Source: Acanthochlamys bracteata | Taxonomy: Eukaryota; Streptophyta; Magnoliopsida; Pandanales; Velloziaceae | Length of the DNA stretch: 64,000 bases | Assembly (NCBI GenBank): GCA_019914995.1 | Contig: CM034134.1 | Coordinates: 6,270,463-6,334,462 of the forward strand | Direction: 5' to 3' | In this document: positions 24,210 to 36,564 of the stretch, piece after piece | Position numbering within the stretch: position 1 is the first letter of the stretch | How the letters are laid out: each line of letters starts with the position of its first letter | Notes under the pieces: generated by a model | Told to the model about the DNA's origin: nothing | The model's input: only the letters and a program-made list of their open reading frames with translations | The model's database searches: none | Made by a program: the position numbers and the translations under genes

Positions 24210-24785
24210 CTTTTAGATATTGTAAAGCCACTATGTTAAATATGAGCACGTGATTCATTAGAATATAACAAGTTAAATATATATTTATATTGGAGTGTCA
24301 AAGGTCAATAAAGATGAACCAGGTCAAAAAGATGAACCATCGGATAAGAAGTTGGAATGCCAATCGTTAAAAATTTTGAATCTTCTGTTTAAAGATGGAA
24401 GACCAAAATATTTTGACAATTAATGGAAAGATGAAAGGTCAACCGTTTGGAAGTTCAAGAATCTCCTTAGGACTCACTACATATATGGATGAGAGGCATT
24501 TGTTTAGAATATCATTCACAATATCAAGTCTGAGAGATAAAAAATAAAATATTCTAGTTAGAGTTCCCACATAAAGTGTAACACCAGAGCTTATAATTGC
24601 CTTAGTTTAGTAATTTCTTTAATGCTAGTTTGCCTCCCCACAGTGTTTTCTCATTATTTTTTCACATAAATTTTTTTGTGATTACTTTGCATTTATATCA
24701 ATTCTCGTATTGTTTATGCAAATTAAGTGTGTTTTATATTTCCACCGCGTCTATTGATAACCAAACATACTTGATATTTTCAACA
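24210..24785 (+). repeat. 5' LTR of copia element 2
   Basis: It starts near TTTTAGATATTGTAAAGCC and ends in TTTTCAACA before the PBS. It matches 55226-55745 over most of its length, including CATTCACAA, GAGAGTTCCCACATAAAG-type and AGAGCTTATAATTG blocks. Confidence 0.75.
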
Positions 24786-24787
24786 AA

Positions 24788-24800
24788 TGGTTTAGAGCCA
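24788..24800 (+). other. Primer binding site, initiator tRNA-Met type
   Basis: TGGTTTAGAGCCA corresponds to the copia PBS TGGTATCAGAGCC with changes. Confidence 0.65.
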
Positions 24801-24859
24801 TTGGTTTGTTGGGACGACAAGCAAGTGCGAGATTATTTATTTTAATGAGAGTAACCACA

Positions 24860-25565
24860 CTTTGTGGAGAATAATGTTGTTAATAGTTCTTACAAAGGAG
24901 AACTATTTGCGAGAATTAGATAATCGACCGAGTGATCTTTCGAATAAAATATGGCAGAAGATGAATCGAAATATTTTAACACATATTCGTTTTACTTTTG
25001 GCCGATGATATCTTACTAAGCATACTAAGAAAGAAAACCACAAAAGAGATATGGAGAAGTTGAAAAGACTTATGCTAATAAGTCACCGCAATATGCCATT
25101 TCATGATTAGAAAGATGTATTCTCTATGCATGTTGATATTAACATCTTCTTCAGGACGTTCTCTACAGCCTTCTCAATTCCTATGACCAGATAGTGATCA
25201 ACTTCAATAGTTCGACTGATCTAAAATCTCTTATTTATGATGAGATAGTAATGGCTTTTCTCGAGTAAGAAGGTCGCCGAAAATACAAACAAGAGATTGT
25301 ACATGGTGGACACCAAGCTCAAACCTTATTGATTGCACATGATAGCTTGGGTAAGAAACCGAAATTCAATAAAGGATTTGGGTAGAAGAAGAATAAGCGA
25401 CATGTGAAGTATTATGCTTGTGAAAAGCCTGGGCATTTCAAGAAGGAATGCAGTACCATGACAAATAAGGTTGGAGGTACGGATCCCTCGAAATCCTTTA
25501 CGTGTGTGGCGTACAACTATGATGGTGAGGTTATAATGGGAGAAGTAATGGTTGCTGACTAAAAC
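24860..25565 (+). pseudogene. Copia 2 gag remnant with zinc knuckle
   Basis: This is the structural part of the polyprotein. LYSLLNSYDQIVINF near 25150 matches the LLxSLPxSYDxLVxTL block of copia gag. YYACEKPGHFKKEC near 25410 is a zinc knuckle in which the first Cys of CYxC has shifted or been lost. Stops interrupt the N-terminal half. Confidence 0.75.
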
Positions 25566-25579
25566 AAATTAAAACTCCC

Positions 25580-25909
25580 AGATCTGTGGATCTTGGATTC
25601 ATGAGCGTCTTGGCACATGACCTCGAAAAGAATTTGTTTCACCACTATGAAGCTATTTCTGGAGGTGTAGTGTGGATGGGAATCGGATAAGTCTTTGAAG
25701 TTGCTGGAGTTGGTTTCATCAAGCTTAAGACAAATATGAAAGGGTATGCATCATCAGTAGTATGTTATGTACTTGATCTTACAAAGAATTTGCTATCTTT
25801 ATGACAACTAAATGATATATGTACTAAGACTCGTATTGGAAGCGGGATTGTGGAGGTCGTTAAGGACGGACAGAAGATCTTGGAGGCTGAAAAGCGACTC
25901 AAATATATA

Positions 25910-25953
<44 letters not shown>

Positions 25954-26870
25954 GCGTGGGGTGACACTAACATAGAGAGAAACTTATATTACATCGGACA
26001 ATGTTGAGGAATCACACAAGTGCGGCATTTGAAAGTTGGGCATATTTTGGAATATGGTTTGAAGATCTTCTGTGATCGAAAGCTCCTAACAGAGCTATCG
26101 GAGGTAAAGTTTCCATTATATGAGAATGTTTCACCGGTAAGTAACACTAGGCAAAAATTTGGGAGATCCGTTTTCAAGGTCAAAGAAAAACTCGACTTGG
26201 TTCACTCGGACGTGTGGAAGTTACTACAATTATCTCTTGGTGGCGCTAAACATTTTTTGTCACTTATTAATGAATTTTTAGAAGAAGTTGGGTGTTCTAA
26301 ATACGAAAAAAGTCGGAGGTTTTTGGAGTATTCTAATTCTTCAAGCCTGAGTGCAATTTGAAGTGTCTTAGATCAGACAACGGTGGAGAATACAATAGTG
26401 CGGAGTTCATTACTTTCTTGACTCAAGAAGGGACCAAAAGACAGTCCACGGTGGCTTACACACTGCAACAGAATGTTATAGCGGAGCGATTCAATTAAAC
26501 ACTAGCTGAGCGACTACGTGCTATACTATAAGGGGATGATCTGCCACATAGTTTTTGAACAAAAGTAATCAAGACTGCTTACTATATGCTGAATCATATT
26601 CCTTCTGCTACTATTGATTTGAAAATTCCATTGAAATTATAGACTAGTGCCACTGTTGACTATTCTCGTTTGTATATTTTTTATTGTCCAGTATATGTGA
26701 TGTATAATGCCCAAGAAAAAACCAAATTAAACTCGAGGTCCAAGAGATGCTATTCTGGGGTATATTGAAGGTATTTTAGGGTATCGGTTATAAGATCTCA
26801 CTACGAATAAAGTTATTTTCAGTAAGGATGTCATCTTTGTAGATGACCAGTTGTAAAGATTAACTATGGC
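25580..26870 (+). pseudogene. Copia 2 protease and integrase remnants
   Basis: LWILDS followed by SWHMTSKRICFTT near 25590 matches the protease site WILDSGCSWHM with a stop in place. GLKIFCDRKLLTEL near 26055 and EKLDLVHSDVW near 26190 are the pre-integrase end and integrase core start. CLRSDNGGEYNSAEF near 26360 has the second Asp, and the NGVAERMNRT-like block is near 26470 but altered. VYVMYNAQEKTKL follows near 26690. A TA microsatellite (25903-25950) has expanded inside the coding region. The order agrees with copia. Confidence 0.8.
25903..25950. repeat. TA microsatellite inside copia 2
   Basis: Nearly pure TA run of more than 40 bases between the protease and pre-integrase regions, so it arose or expanded after the element had decayed. 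Confidence 0.9.
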
Positions 26871-27099
26871 GATGATGCAAGGGAAATGGAGACATCACTC
26901 TCAATGGTGACCACATCGATGCTAGAAAAGAATGATGGAAATGACGATTCTAATCTGAGCCTGTACTAAAGGATGAGTAGAAGAAAGAGGATGGAGTTCT
27001 TAGGCCTACATTTCTTAGGCATTAAACTCATAAAAAGAAAAGATACCTAAAAGGTACGAGAACTATTTTATAAATTAATCTCAATCTTCATATTGTTAA

Positions 27100-28131
27100 T
27101 TCATAGGGGAAGGAGAGACATCTTCTCTGAAGTACGCAATAGAGAGTCCAAATGCGTCTCTGTGGATGAAATCTATGTAGGAGGAGATTGAGACGCTTCA
27201 TAAGAATGAATTTATAAATGGATTTACAAGGCAAGTGATCAAGTAGAACTGGTCCCTCTACCCATTATCATAAAGCTATTGAGAACAAATGAATTTACAA
27301 GGCAAGCGAGATAGCAATGATCAAGTAAAATGACATCGTGCTCGGCTGGTGGTGAAAGACAACGTATAGAATGAAGAAATCGACTTTGATGATATCTTCT
27401 CTCTAATTCATGTGGTGTTAGCGTTGTGTGCATAATTAGATCTCAATCTTTAACAACTTGATGTAAAGACGACACTCTTTCACGAGGAGCTTGAAAAAGA
27501 GATATATATTGTCCAGTTAGAAGGTTTTGCCGTAAAAGGCAATAAGGAATTGATTTGTCAATTGCCAAATCTCTTTATATGCTTAAGCAAGCATCGTAGG
27601 GTTCGTATTAAAGATTGATTCTTGTATCGAGAGCTTTGGATACAACAAACTTCTCTCAGACTTTTGTGTATATATCAAGAGATATAAAGAAGTTGAATTT
27701 GTCATCTTGTTACTATATGTGGATGATAGCTTGTAACAGATCGAAGTATGGATCACATCAACAATTGAAAACTCAATTGGATAGTGAATTCGATACTAAT
27801 AATTTGGAGCTGGCTAACACAATCTTAGGGTTGCAAATATGGCGAGATAGAGGCAATAAAAAGATTCAGCTGTCTCAGATTATCTGAGGAACGTATAACA
27901 TGTATGGTGGTAAGCCGATGTCTAACCCACTCTCTATTTGTCTCAAACTATTTTTTTTATTATCTCCTAGTTAGGAGTAAAAGAAGGTACAGATATCTCA
28001 AGTACTATATGTATTAGTAGTGGAAAGCCTAATGTATGCCATATTTTGCACTCACTTGACATTGCATATGCAATTGGAGGTTCTAACTTGACCTCACATT
28101 AAGTATTAAAAGGCAATGAAAAGGATCCTTC
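27100..28131 (+). pseudogene. Copia 2 reverse transcriptase remnant, truncated
   Basis: DDIFSLIHVVLALCA near 27390 is the block usually read FDEIFSPVVK. QLDVKTTLFHEELEKEIYIV near 27450 matches QMDVKTAFLHGDLEEEIYM, motif A of the polymerase with its Asp kept. GFAVKGNKELICQL follows near 27525. LANTILGLQIWRDRGNKKIQ near 27810 and SLMYAIFCTHLTLHMQL near 28030 follow later. The region where motif C (YVDDM) should lie near 27715 reads YYMWMIACN, so the active site is lost. It stops at about 28131 where RILR would begin. Confidence 0.8.
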
Positions 28132-28637
28132 GGATTCCCAGATCCAGCGGTTTCGAATTTCTCTTGATTCCTTCAAAGAACCGGAAAATCTCGTTGTCCT
28201 TACTGTTGTAAATCTCTAACAAGAACTTATGATTTGTGAAGGAGTCCGGCTTCGAAAGAATTCTCTCTAAGTCTCGTCAAATTCGGTCTGGAGCTTGCAA
28301 GCGAGTCCTCCTCACGGAAGATTCGTAGATGGTGGTCTATGCAAGCGAGCCGCCTCTACGATGAGATTAGGGCTTTAATTGGCTCACGTGAGATAATTTC
28401 TTAAGAAGGTTATTGGAGTTAATCATCTACTTTCAATCTCATTGTCGTAATCTACTGAGCTTTTGATGTTGGGCCTACAGATAGCAAAGCCCATATGACT
28501 TAATCATTTATATTTTCTTTGCTTCTCCAAATCTTCATTCCTTGCCTAATATACACAAAGTTCAAATAATTTAGTTCATTAACATAACAAGTCACATATA
28601 AATTATGATCAAAAGATGTGCAATTGTTTACTTATCA
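28131..28637 (-). repeat. Truncated 3' LTR of the minus-strand Athila-like element
   Basis: It matches 54476-54973 in the same orientation, with GATCCAGCGGTT, CTTACTG, ATTCGTAGATGGTGG, TAGGGCTTTAATTGGCTCAC and the end TTACTTATCA. It is cut at 28131, where copia 2 coding sequence abuts. Confidence 0.8.
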
Positions 28638-30780
28638 AATACCTCCATGCTTAAATTTTTGTTAGTTCTCGATCAAAATAATTAAAATGCATACAAACTT
28701 CCACAACTATTCTCTAAGAACTTAATTCTATGCATAGCTTAATTCAATCAACCACAAATCTTAAAAAATATTCTAAGCCTAATGCTTTAAGTCAACACCT
28801 TTTACAAACTCCCATAGATGCGTTGTATAACAAGCAAATCAACTCAATCCTCGCATTCAAAAAACACGTGCAACATACTAAAACGAAGTCTAGAGTTCAA
28901 AGTCCATAAATTCGTTAAGAAATCATCTCCCCACTGCTCATACAATTTTTAGAGAATCACAAAGTTATTTCAGGAAGTAGTCATAACACAAAGAAGTCAA
29001 GAGAATTTTTTAACTTAAAAAAGAACAAGGTATACTCAAGCATTTTGTGGCTCTTTTATTTTTATTTAATTGCTCTTTCTTTACCCTTACACTTTATAAG
29101 GTATACTCGAGCTTTTTTTTATCCTTGTACCTTTGGATGACTCTTTGATAGCTCTGTTTCTCAACTATCTCTAAAAATGAAAACAAAACAACACTACCCA
29201 AAAGAAAATACTAAGATCAACTCTAAACCTCGTATTGCATGATGATAAATATCGTCACTTGCTACGGATTATGAAATCAAAATTCTCTATAAAGTGTATT
29301 CAATTGCACTGTCTAGAATGACAAAAGAATTTTATCAACTCACTTATACACAACACGATTTAAAAGAAGAAAATAGATTTAGCTCACAAGAACATTAGAC
29401 AAACAAACTCAGTATTAATTATGGTCTCAAAAAGCTATGCTAGAAAAAGAGTTCAAATTCATCATTGAAAAATGAAGAAAGGCTAGCAATTTGAATATTT
29501 ATCATTGCACAAGATTTGACTTTCTTTCTCCCCCAAGCTTAAATCCAACATTGTCCTCAATTTCAAAGAAGAGAATAATCAAGCAATGCAAAATTAAAAG
29601 AATGTAAAACTTGGGTTGTAAGAAAGACTCCCCTGATTGTGTTTGCATGATTTGTATCTTCTTGAGCTCACTCCTCTATATTAACCTTGAATTGAAATCA
29701 ACTAGAAAAGAAGTGTAAGATATGTTCCATGTTGGAGAAAATTTCAGAAAGTTCACAAATCTCATAATACCGAATTGTTTAAAACTTGCAAGAAGATGAC
29801 AAACATTAGTGGCCAATTTCATGTATAATAATAGAATATAGTCACATTTATTCCAGGTGGTGTCTAATTCGTTTGCAAGTAATGTCACCAATATGATCTT
29901 TGTTCGAATGGAAGAGTTTTTCAAGACACTAAATTCACTGAATGAAAACTACTGTCGGCAACCAATATAATTTAGAAACGATGCACTTACTCAACAATCT
30001 CTAGAACTAGTCAATATCACTTCAGCCAAAAACGAACATTCAGACAGACTCTGACCTTGCAAAACAAACATTACAGCATGTGCACTATGGAGCTAATCTT
30101 TATTACATTTATTACAACTATTTCAACATTAGCACCAACACCACCTAGTATAGTCATTCAAATCTTAACAATTTCTTTAAATCACTTAGTACAATCACCC
30201 AAAAGAATGACTTTAGCAACAACCTTTTTAAGTAAATGTTATACAATAGCCTCAAGACCTAATACTTGGACTGAACAAGGTTTTTCAACTCTTGCAGGTG
30301 CAATCAGTCATTCAGCAGGCCTCCTTTAAACCACAACAGTGAGGTGCTTACAGCAAAGTTTTGTCAATTGCACACCAACCCCATTTACTTCAGAATTCAA
30401 CAGCAACAAAGCATTCACCATTTCCAAAAGCTTACAAGTTACTGGGAACTGGAATTTAGCTGCTTACCTTAGTAAAAGATTTACCTGCTGCGTAGATGTT
30501 TACTCTTGAAGAGAATTTGCAGCTCCAGTCACCACCCATGTAGCTACAATATAGCTCTTTCTTTGCTGTCCAGCAACCAGCAACAGTATTGGAATTCATT
30601 AATCCCAGGAAACAATTGCTTGCTTCAGAGCAATCTCCAATCCAACTGAATGATCTCTTGCATCTTACTACAAGTAGCTATCATCCATCAAAAGTGTTTT
30701 CTTCCAAGTGGCTCTTCCTGGAATGCGAGTCCTAAACAAAACAAAAACAAAATCAATTGAAACTAGAAAGGAAAAGGCTT
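28638..30780 (-). other. 3' noncoding region and polypurine tract of the Athila-like element
   Basis: On the minus strand AAGCATGGAGGTATT leads into TGATAAG, parallel to the AAGTGTGAGGGTATT before TGATGTG at 46499, so it is the polypurine tract. Near 29525-29570 the minus strand has GAGGACAATGTTGGATTTAA then GCTTGGGGGAG, a phrase common after pol in Athila-like elements. The start near 30780-30800 has the common TTGGGAGGCAACCCAAG. No gene was recognised; the open frame at 30057-30329 looks like chance. Confidence 0.6.
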
Positions 30781-30899
30781 GGGTTGCCTCCCAAGTAGCG
30801 CTAAGTTTCACGTCTTCAGCCAGATGGAAGTATTTTCTAAAGATAAATGGGATCTAACAACTTAAAAGTTGCTTCGTCATTTATATAGAAAATAGTTTC

Positions 30900-32010
30900 T
30901 AAATTTGGTTTCAAACGATGCCCATTAACTTTGAATTGACTTCCAGATTGTAAATCCTTAATCTCGGCAGCTACATGAGGAAAAACTTCAACAACCTCTT
31001 AAGATCCATACGATCTAGATTTAAGCTTTATAGGAAAAAGCTTCAATCTTGAATTATATAACAAGATTTTTGCCCACATTCAAAAGATTTTCTTAATAGT
31101 GCCTTATCATGCAATGGCTTGCTTCTATCCTTATAAATTTTAGTATTCTCATATGCCTCATTTTTAATTTCTTCTAGCTCACTCAACTGTAATTTTCTAA
31201 CTTTCTAGCTTCTTGAAGATTTCTTAATGGTCCAATAAGCTTTATGCTCTAACTCAACAGTGAGGTAACAAGCTTTTCCATACGCCAAATGATAAGGAGA
31301 CATTCTATAGGAGTTTTGTAAGCTGTCCTATAAGCCCACAAAGCATCATTAAGTTCCAAAGCCAAGTCTTTCCTATTTGATTGTATAGTTTTTTCCAAGA
31401 TATACTTAATATCCCTATTTGACATTTCACTTGACCACTAGTTTGATGATGATAAGGTCTAGCCACTTTATGAGTTATATTATATCTCTTCATCAACGCT
31501 TCAAATGGCTTATTACAAAAATGAGATCCCCATCACTAACTATAGCTATGGGTGTACCAAAACGTGAAAAGATAAAATCTTTCAAAAATTTCAGCACTAT
31601 CTTATGGTCATTAGATCAACAAGCTATAGCTTCAATCCATTTGGAAACATAGTCAACTGCAACTAATATATAGAGATAACCGAAAAAAATAGAAAAAAGT
31701 TCCATAAAATCTATACCCCAAACATCAAATAATTCAGTCACTAAAATATCAGTAAGAGGCGTTTGATTTCTAAAAAATATTTCCTATTCTTTGACACCAT
31801 TCATAAGATTTACAAAAATTATAAGCATCTTTAAACAAACTTGGCCAAAAGAATCCACTCTGTAATACTTTTGCTGCAGTTTTCTCAGCTCCAAAGTGTC
31901 CTCCACCTGGATAGGAATGACAAAATTTGGGGATACTCAAAAACTCATTCTCTGGGACACATCTCCTAATAATTTGATCAGAACAATATTCGAACAAGTA
32001 CAAATCATCC
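30900..32010 (-). pseudogene. Integrase remnant of the minus-strand Athila-like element
   Basis: The segment at 32003-31770 has HSYPGGGHFGAEKTAAKVLQ, FFWPSLFKDA and CKSYEWCQR, the zinc-binding HHCC domain. Around 31720-31640 minus, VAVDYVSKWIEAI is the integrase core start with its Asp. IAIVSDGD near 31545 has the second Asp. [16 protein letters not shown] near 31420 is the block with the last catalytic acid, where the usual Glu (GQVE) is Lys. SQFKVNGHRLKP near 30920 is the usual C-terminal phrase in this lineage. Stops occur throughout. Confidence 0.85.
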
Positions 32011-32249
32011 CAGAAGTAATACTTAGCATCAGCTTGTAACTGTTCCTACTCTTGTCTAGGTTTGTCCTTAGGCAACATATTGGTGACCAAATAATTCACT
32101 ATATCTGCATACCAAGGTACAACTTCAATAGCGAATAGCTGATCATCAGGAAAGCTCTTAGATAATGGCATATGCATGGTGGGTCATTGCCTTCATAGGA
32201 TAATCGCGACAGATGATCAGTTGCTGCATTTTCTGCTCCTTTCTTATCT

Positions 32250-33471
32250 CTAAATCTCTAGATCAAATTCTTGCAACAATAGAATCCACCTGATCAATCT
32301 AGGCTTAACATATTTTCTAGTCATAAGATTTCTAATTGCTGCATTATCTGAGAAAATTATTACCTTGGAGCTAATTAAGTACAACCTAAACTTCTCTAAA
32401 GCAAATACTACAGTAAAAAACTCTTTTTCAGTAGTACAATAATTTACTTGAGCTTCATTAAGTGTGCGACTTGCATAATACATGGCATGAAGTCATTTAT
32501 TCTCTCTCTACCCTAATACAGCTCCTATAGCATAATCAGAGGCATCACATATGATTTCAAGGGGCAAATTTCAATTAGGGGGCATTATAATGGGAGCTGT
32601 TGCGAGTTTAGTCCTAAGTAACCTGAAAGCATCCAAACAATCTTGATTAAAATCAAAGACCGTGTCCTTTACTAACAAATTACACAGAGGTCTAGTTATC
32701 TTGGAAAAGTCTTCAATAAATCTTTTATAAAAGCCAGCATGTCCAAAGAAAAACCTCACTTCTCTCACATTGGTAGGAGGTGGAAGATTTGAAATAATAT
32801 CAATCTTAGCCTTATCCACCTCTACACCCTCTTGGGAGATAATATGTCAAAGGACAATGACTCTTCGAACCATGAAATGCATTTTTCCCAATTCAAAACC
32901 AAATTGGTTTCTTGACATCTTTTCAACACTAAAGAGATGTTATTTAAACAATCATCAAAATCAGACCCAAAGACTGAAAAATCATCCATAAATACCTCTA
33001 TAATCATTTCTATCATGTCGGAAAAGATTGTGATCATGCAACGCTGAAAAGTAGCAGGTGCATTGCATAAACCAAATGGCATGCGTCTATTTGCATAAGT
33101 TCCATAAGGACAAGCGAATGTAGTTTTCTCTAGATCTCCAGGAGCTATAGGAATTTGATTGTACCCAGAATATCCATCTAAAAAATAATAGTAACTATGG
33201 CCAGCTAATCTCTCAAGCATTTGATAATTAAATAGTAAAGAAAAATAGTACTTCCTTGTGACAATATTAAGCTTTCTATAATCATCAATATACACCCACC
33301 AGCAGTCACTAATCTCGTGGGCACTAACTCATTACTATCATTTTTCACCACTATAACCTCAAACTTCTTTGGCACCACATGTACAGGGCTCACCCACTTC
33401 GAGTCTGAGATTGGATAAATAACTCCAACATCTAGAAGTTTCATCACTTCAGTTTTTACTACTTCTTTCAT
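32250..33471 (-). pseudogene. Reverse transcriptase and RNase H remnants of the Athila-like element
   Basis: The open piece at 33471-33205 has VIYPISDSKWVSPVHVVPKK, the N-terminal block of gypsy reverse transcriptase. The next, 33295-32822, has YYFLDGYSGYNQI (motif A), MPFGLCNAPATFQ and VFMDDFSVFG (motif C, YMDD as FMDD), so the catalytic Asp residues are kept. The piece at 32819-32571 has the connection domain (GHAGFYKRFIEDFSKITRPL). The piece at 32483-32250 has [20 protein letters not shown] and [11 protein letters not shown], part of RNase H. Frameshifts separate the pieces. Confidence 0.9.
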
Positions 33472-33517
33472 GTTGGGATTAAGTCTCCTTTGAGCATCAC
33501 GATGAGTTTAGCATCTT

Positions 33518-34753
33518 CTAATAAAATTCTATGCATACACTATTAATAAGGCTAATTCCCTTAATGTCAGCTATAGTCCAACCAATCGTAGTCTTATGCT
33601 CTCTTAATACTCGAATTAATTTTTCTTCTTCTATAGTGTTAAGGTCAGATGTAATAATCATAGGAAGGATTTCATGATCTCCAAGATATGCATATTTCAG
33701 ATGACTAGGTAATATTTTCAACTCAAGCTTTAGGGCTTCTATAATAGATGGAACCAACTGATCAGTTGAAAGTGGCAAAGATTCAAATTTTTTTGGCCCT
33801 CTAGAATAAGCAGATATAGAATCACACATAGCATAAATTTGAGTTGATACATTATCAAGTTTTGAGTAAGGATTGTCTTGATCATGAATTTCTCCTACAT
33901 TAACAGAGTTATCCTAAAGAATGATATCTGCTTTTAATTGGTCAAAAACATCGATACTGAAATAATAACCTAAATCCTCAGTAAACTTCATTGTATTAAA
34001 AACCTTAAACTCAACAGTTTTACCTTGAACAGTCATACTGAGTGTCCCTTCTTTAACATTTATCTTAGTACCAATTGTAGCCATAAAACGTCAACCTAAA
34101 ATAATGGGTAATGTCTTACCAGGTCGTGGTGTGTCTTCCATATCTAAGATAACAAAATCAGCGGGTAAGATGAATTCATTAATTTTCACATCTTCAAGAA
34201 TGCCACTAGAAATCTTTACTGAACGATCATCATGTTGCAAAGTCATACAAGTTGGAGAGAGTTTGCCCAATCTCAGCTCAGTATAAACTGAATAAGGCTT
34301 GAGATTTGTGCTTGCTCCAAAATCTAATAATGCCTTCTCAAACTTCACACTTCCTGTGGGGTAGGGAATAGTGAAACTCCCTGGATCTTTAAACTTTGGT
34401 GGTAGTTTTCTTTGAAGCACTGCACTTACCCCTTCAGAAAGAGCAACCTGCTGATGCTCTTTAAATCTCCTCTTGTTAGTGCATAAGTCTTTTAAGAACT
34501 TAGCATGTGCTGGAATTTGCTTAATTGCATCTAATAGAGGGATATTAATTTCCACCTTTTTAAACATCTCTATAAAATCCTTTAACTGATCCTCTTTCTT
34601 AGAAAACATGAGGCACGAAGGAAAATGAGCTTTAGGCACATAAGGTTGAGGTTCAGTATAGGTAATGTGAGAGGTGGATGGGGACCCTTTATAATTTTTC
34701 TTTGAAGATGCAGTATCTATATCTCTTACCACATTGTCAACCTTTTTTGCCAT
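33518..34753 (-). pseudogene. Protease region of the Athila-like element
   Basis: A 220-residue open frame (34753-34091) has AHFPSCLMFSKKEDQLKDF, then INIPLLDAIKQIPAHAKFLK, a block typical of Athila and related gag-pol. ALLDFGASTNLKPYSV follows; this is the aspartic protease site (normally DLGAS) with its Asp kept. The segment to 33518 includes ITSDLNTIEEEKLIRVLREH and TTIGWTIADIKGIS, which lead to reverse transcriptase. Stops lie at about 33850-34090. Confidence 0.85.
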
Positions 34754-35106
34754 TTCTAAGTGTCATGATAGCTTTGGCATCTCCATAATTTCCAAGATTA
34801 AGTTCTGGTTGACTAGGAAATTTGCCACTCTCACGTTCACTGACATGAGATGCAACCTGTCCAACTTGTGTTTCAAGTTTTGAGATAGCTTGTTGAGTCA
34901 CGTGCTAAAAGGTTTCAAGTTGGGAAAAGGATTCTTTTGTGGAGTTTTGAAATTCAAGCTGATTTTGCATCAAGGATTTCATGAGTTATTGCAATTCATT
35001 GATTGGTTCCTTTTTAGGCTCAGTTTGAATAGTGCTTGTGCTTGCCATGGTTTAGGAACTGAGTTTTGTAAATTCTTATTGTTTGACCATGAAGAGTTAG
35101 AATGAT
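34754..35106 (-). pseudogene. C-terminal gag part of the Athila-like element, left of the insertion
   Basis: On the minus strand HHSNSSWSNNKN continues directly from NPYFNTYNPGWR encoded at 47921-47965, so gag is split by the 12.8-kb insertion at 35112-47915. KLETQVGQVASHVSERESGK and PELNLGNYGDAKAI follow, typical of this lineage. Some stops are present. Confidence 0.85.
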
Positions 35107-35111
35107 GTCTC
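35107..35111. other. Target site duplication GTCTC, left copy
   Basis: GTCTC immediately before the left LTR. An identical copy follows the right LTR at 47916-47920. Confidence 0.9.
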
Positions 35112-36526
35112 TGATGTGCTCAAATATGTACATAATATCATGCACTCTTGCATTGTATATGCTTATTTTTATATAGAGAAACTAATAAAAAAGAACCTTA
35201 ATTCTTTGTTTTTCTTAATTTTCAGCAATTCCGTGCAGTCTGAGAGTTTTTTATAAAAATTTGACTTTTCTGTGGAGATTTTGTGAACGGCCAACTGGGA
35301 TTAAAAGTCAAGACTTTCAAGTTGGTCCATGAATTATTCCAGAATTTTATGGGCAGCCATTTGATATATATTCACAGAAGAATTTGAGATACGATGCAGA
35401 CCCGAAATATATGCGCAGTTTCTGAAACAAGTACACTTAACGGCCTTTCTGATTTTGAAATGATATGTGTGATATATGGTTGGAAACAGAAGACACTGAT
35501 CGTAATTTTAAATATTTTAATTTATTTTTCAGAGGCCAAATAGACCCTAAAATGGTGCAGATAAGACGGGTGGATAGAGAGTTCGGATTAGTTTGAACTG
35601 TACCAATCTAATTATGGAAAGAAAAATCCTATGGTTTTAAATACCCAATTTTCGGATTTCCAAAAGGGGGGCGATAGTAGGAAGTGGCGGCTCATCTAGG
35701 GTTTATTTCTAGGGTTCTTGCTGTTGGAACGGGAAGAAAAAAGGACAGAAGCACGGAACAAAGAAAAGAGACGGCAGTTCGCTCGACACCACTCTTTCTT
35801 CAGGGTTCTTTTGTTCTATATCATATTTCTCTTTATTTTGTTAGATCTGAAAACTATGAACAAAATTCCTCCTTGCTGGGGCTATGATGTAACCTAACTA
35901 TGATGATTTAATTCTTAATTTTATGCTATTCGAAGTTTTATAATTGTTTATTAAATATTCATTACTGTGCTTAATGTTTTTGAGTATCTAGCCAATATTC
36001 AATCGATTTGAGATTCGTATTGAGACAGAGATGTGATGTATGAATTAGTCTTTGTGATGAATGCCGTGAATTGCATAAGAGACAGAGATGTACTCTTATG
36101 GTTTACGCAGTTAATACAGGATGCCATAGAACTTAATGAGCTTTCGTGTATGTTAATTCACATAAAGATATAGTGAGTTATTGTATGAAAGTATTTCTCG
36201 TATAGCTTGAGAAAGTATATCAAAGAAATTAGGGTTTTTCAATTGTCAATAAAGATTATAAACATCGATAGCACGAATATAGACTTGAACTGGATTAGTT
36301 AAGGTGACATCAAATGCCCTAGCGCTTAAGTTATTGAAATCTTACGGGTGTTAGTTTTAGCTTGTTTTGTTTTGTCTAGTTTTAGCATTAACTCTTTTAG
36401 ATCGATTGTTCAAATAATCTTGGAATTAGTTATTTTCGGTACTTAATAAGTTAATCAATCCTCGTGGGAACGATACTTTCTCATCATTGTATTACTTGTG
36501 CGACTCGTACACTTGCGATAGCAACA
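35112..36526 (+). repeat. 5' LTR (copy A) of the gag-only element
   Basis: 1415 bp, TGATGTGCTCAAATATG to GATAGCAACA. Similar over its whole length to 46499-47915. It contains a segment (35684-35887) that is open for 67 residues and repeated in every copy, but it resembles no known protein and lies in the transcribed leader part. Confidence 0.9.
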
Positions 36527-36530
36527 AGCT

Positions 36531-36548
36531 TTTGGCGCCGTTGCCGGG
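36531..36548 (+). other. First primer binding site of the gag-only element
   Basis: TTTGGCGCCGTTGCCGGG follows LTR copy A after a short spacer. This is the PBS commonly seen in Athila-like elements. Confidence 0.85.
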
Positions 36549-36564
36549 TTTAGGGTTTAGGGTT
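36546..36564 (+). repeat. Telomere-like filler between the two LTR copies
   Basis: GGGTTTAGGGTTTAGGGTT is two and a half units of the plant telomere repeat TTTAGGG. It joins the first PBS to the truncated second LTR copy; the second PBS copy at 37711 is followed by other sequence (ATTACTTTAATT), so the motif is not part of the normal leader. Confidence 0.9.

Larger units (their letters stand above)
24210..28131 (+). mobile_element. Ty1/copia retrotransposon 2, 5' part; interrupted at 28131
   Basis: A 576-bp LTR is followed by a PBS, gag, protease, integrase and reverse transcriptase remnants, all plus strand. The coding sequence breaks off at about 28131, inside the C-terminal part of the reverse transcriptase. 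There the LTR of the minus-strand Athila-like element begins. A related LTR at 55226-55745, same orientation, may be its 3' LTR pushed away by later insertions. All domains carry stops. Confidence 0.85.

Noticed and set aside
25903..25950. Possible CRISPR-like or structured array
   Set aside because: Simple TA microsatellite; no spacers.
30057..30329. 90-residue plus-strand frame
   Set aside because: Lies opposite the 3' noncoding region of the Athila-like element and matches no protein family.
35684..35887. 67-residue frame repeated in each LTR copy (also 36863 and near 47074)
   Set aside because: Repetition is explained by LTR duplication; the third copy is altered and no protein family fits, so it is leader RNA rather than a conserved gene.
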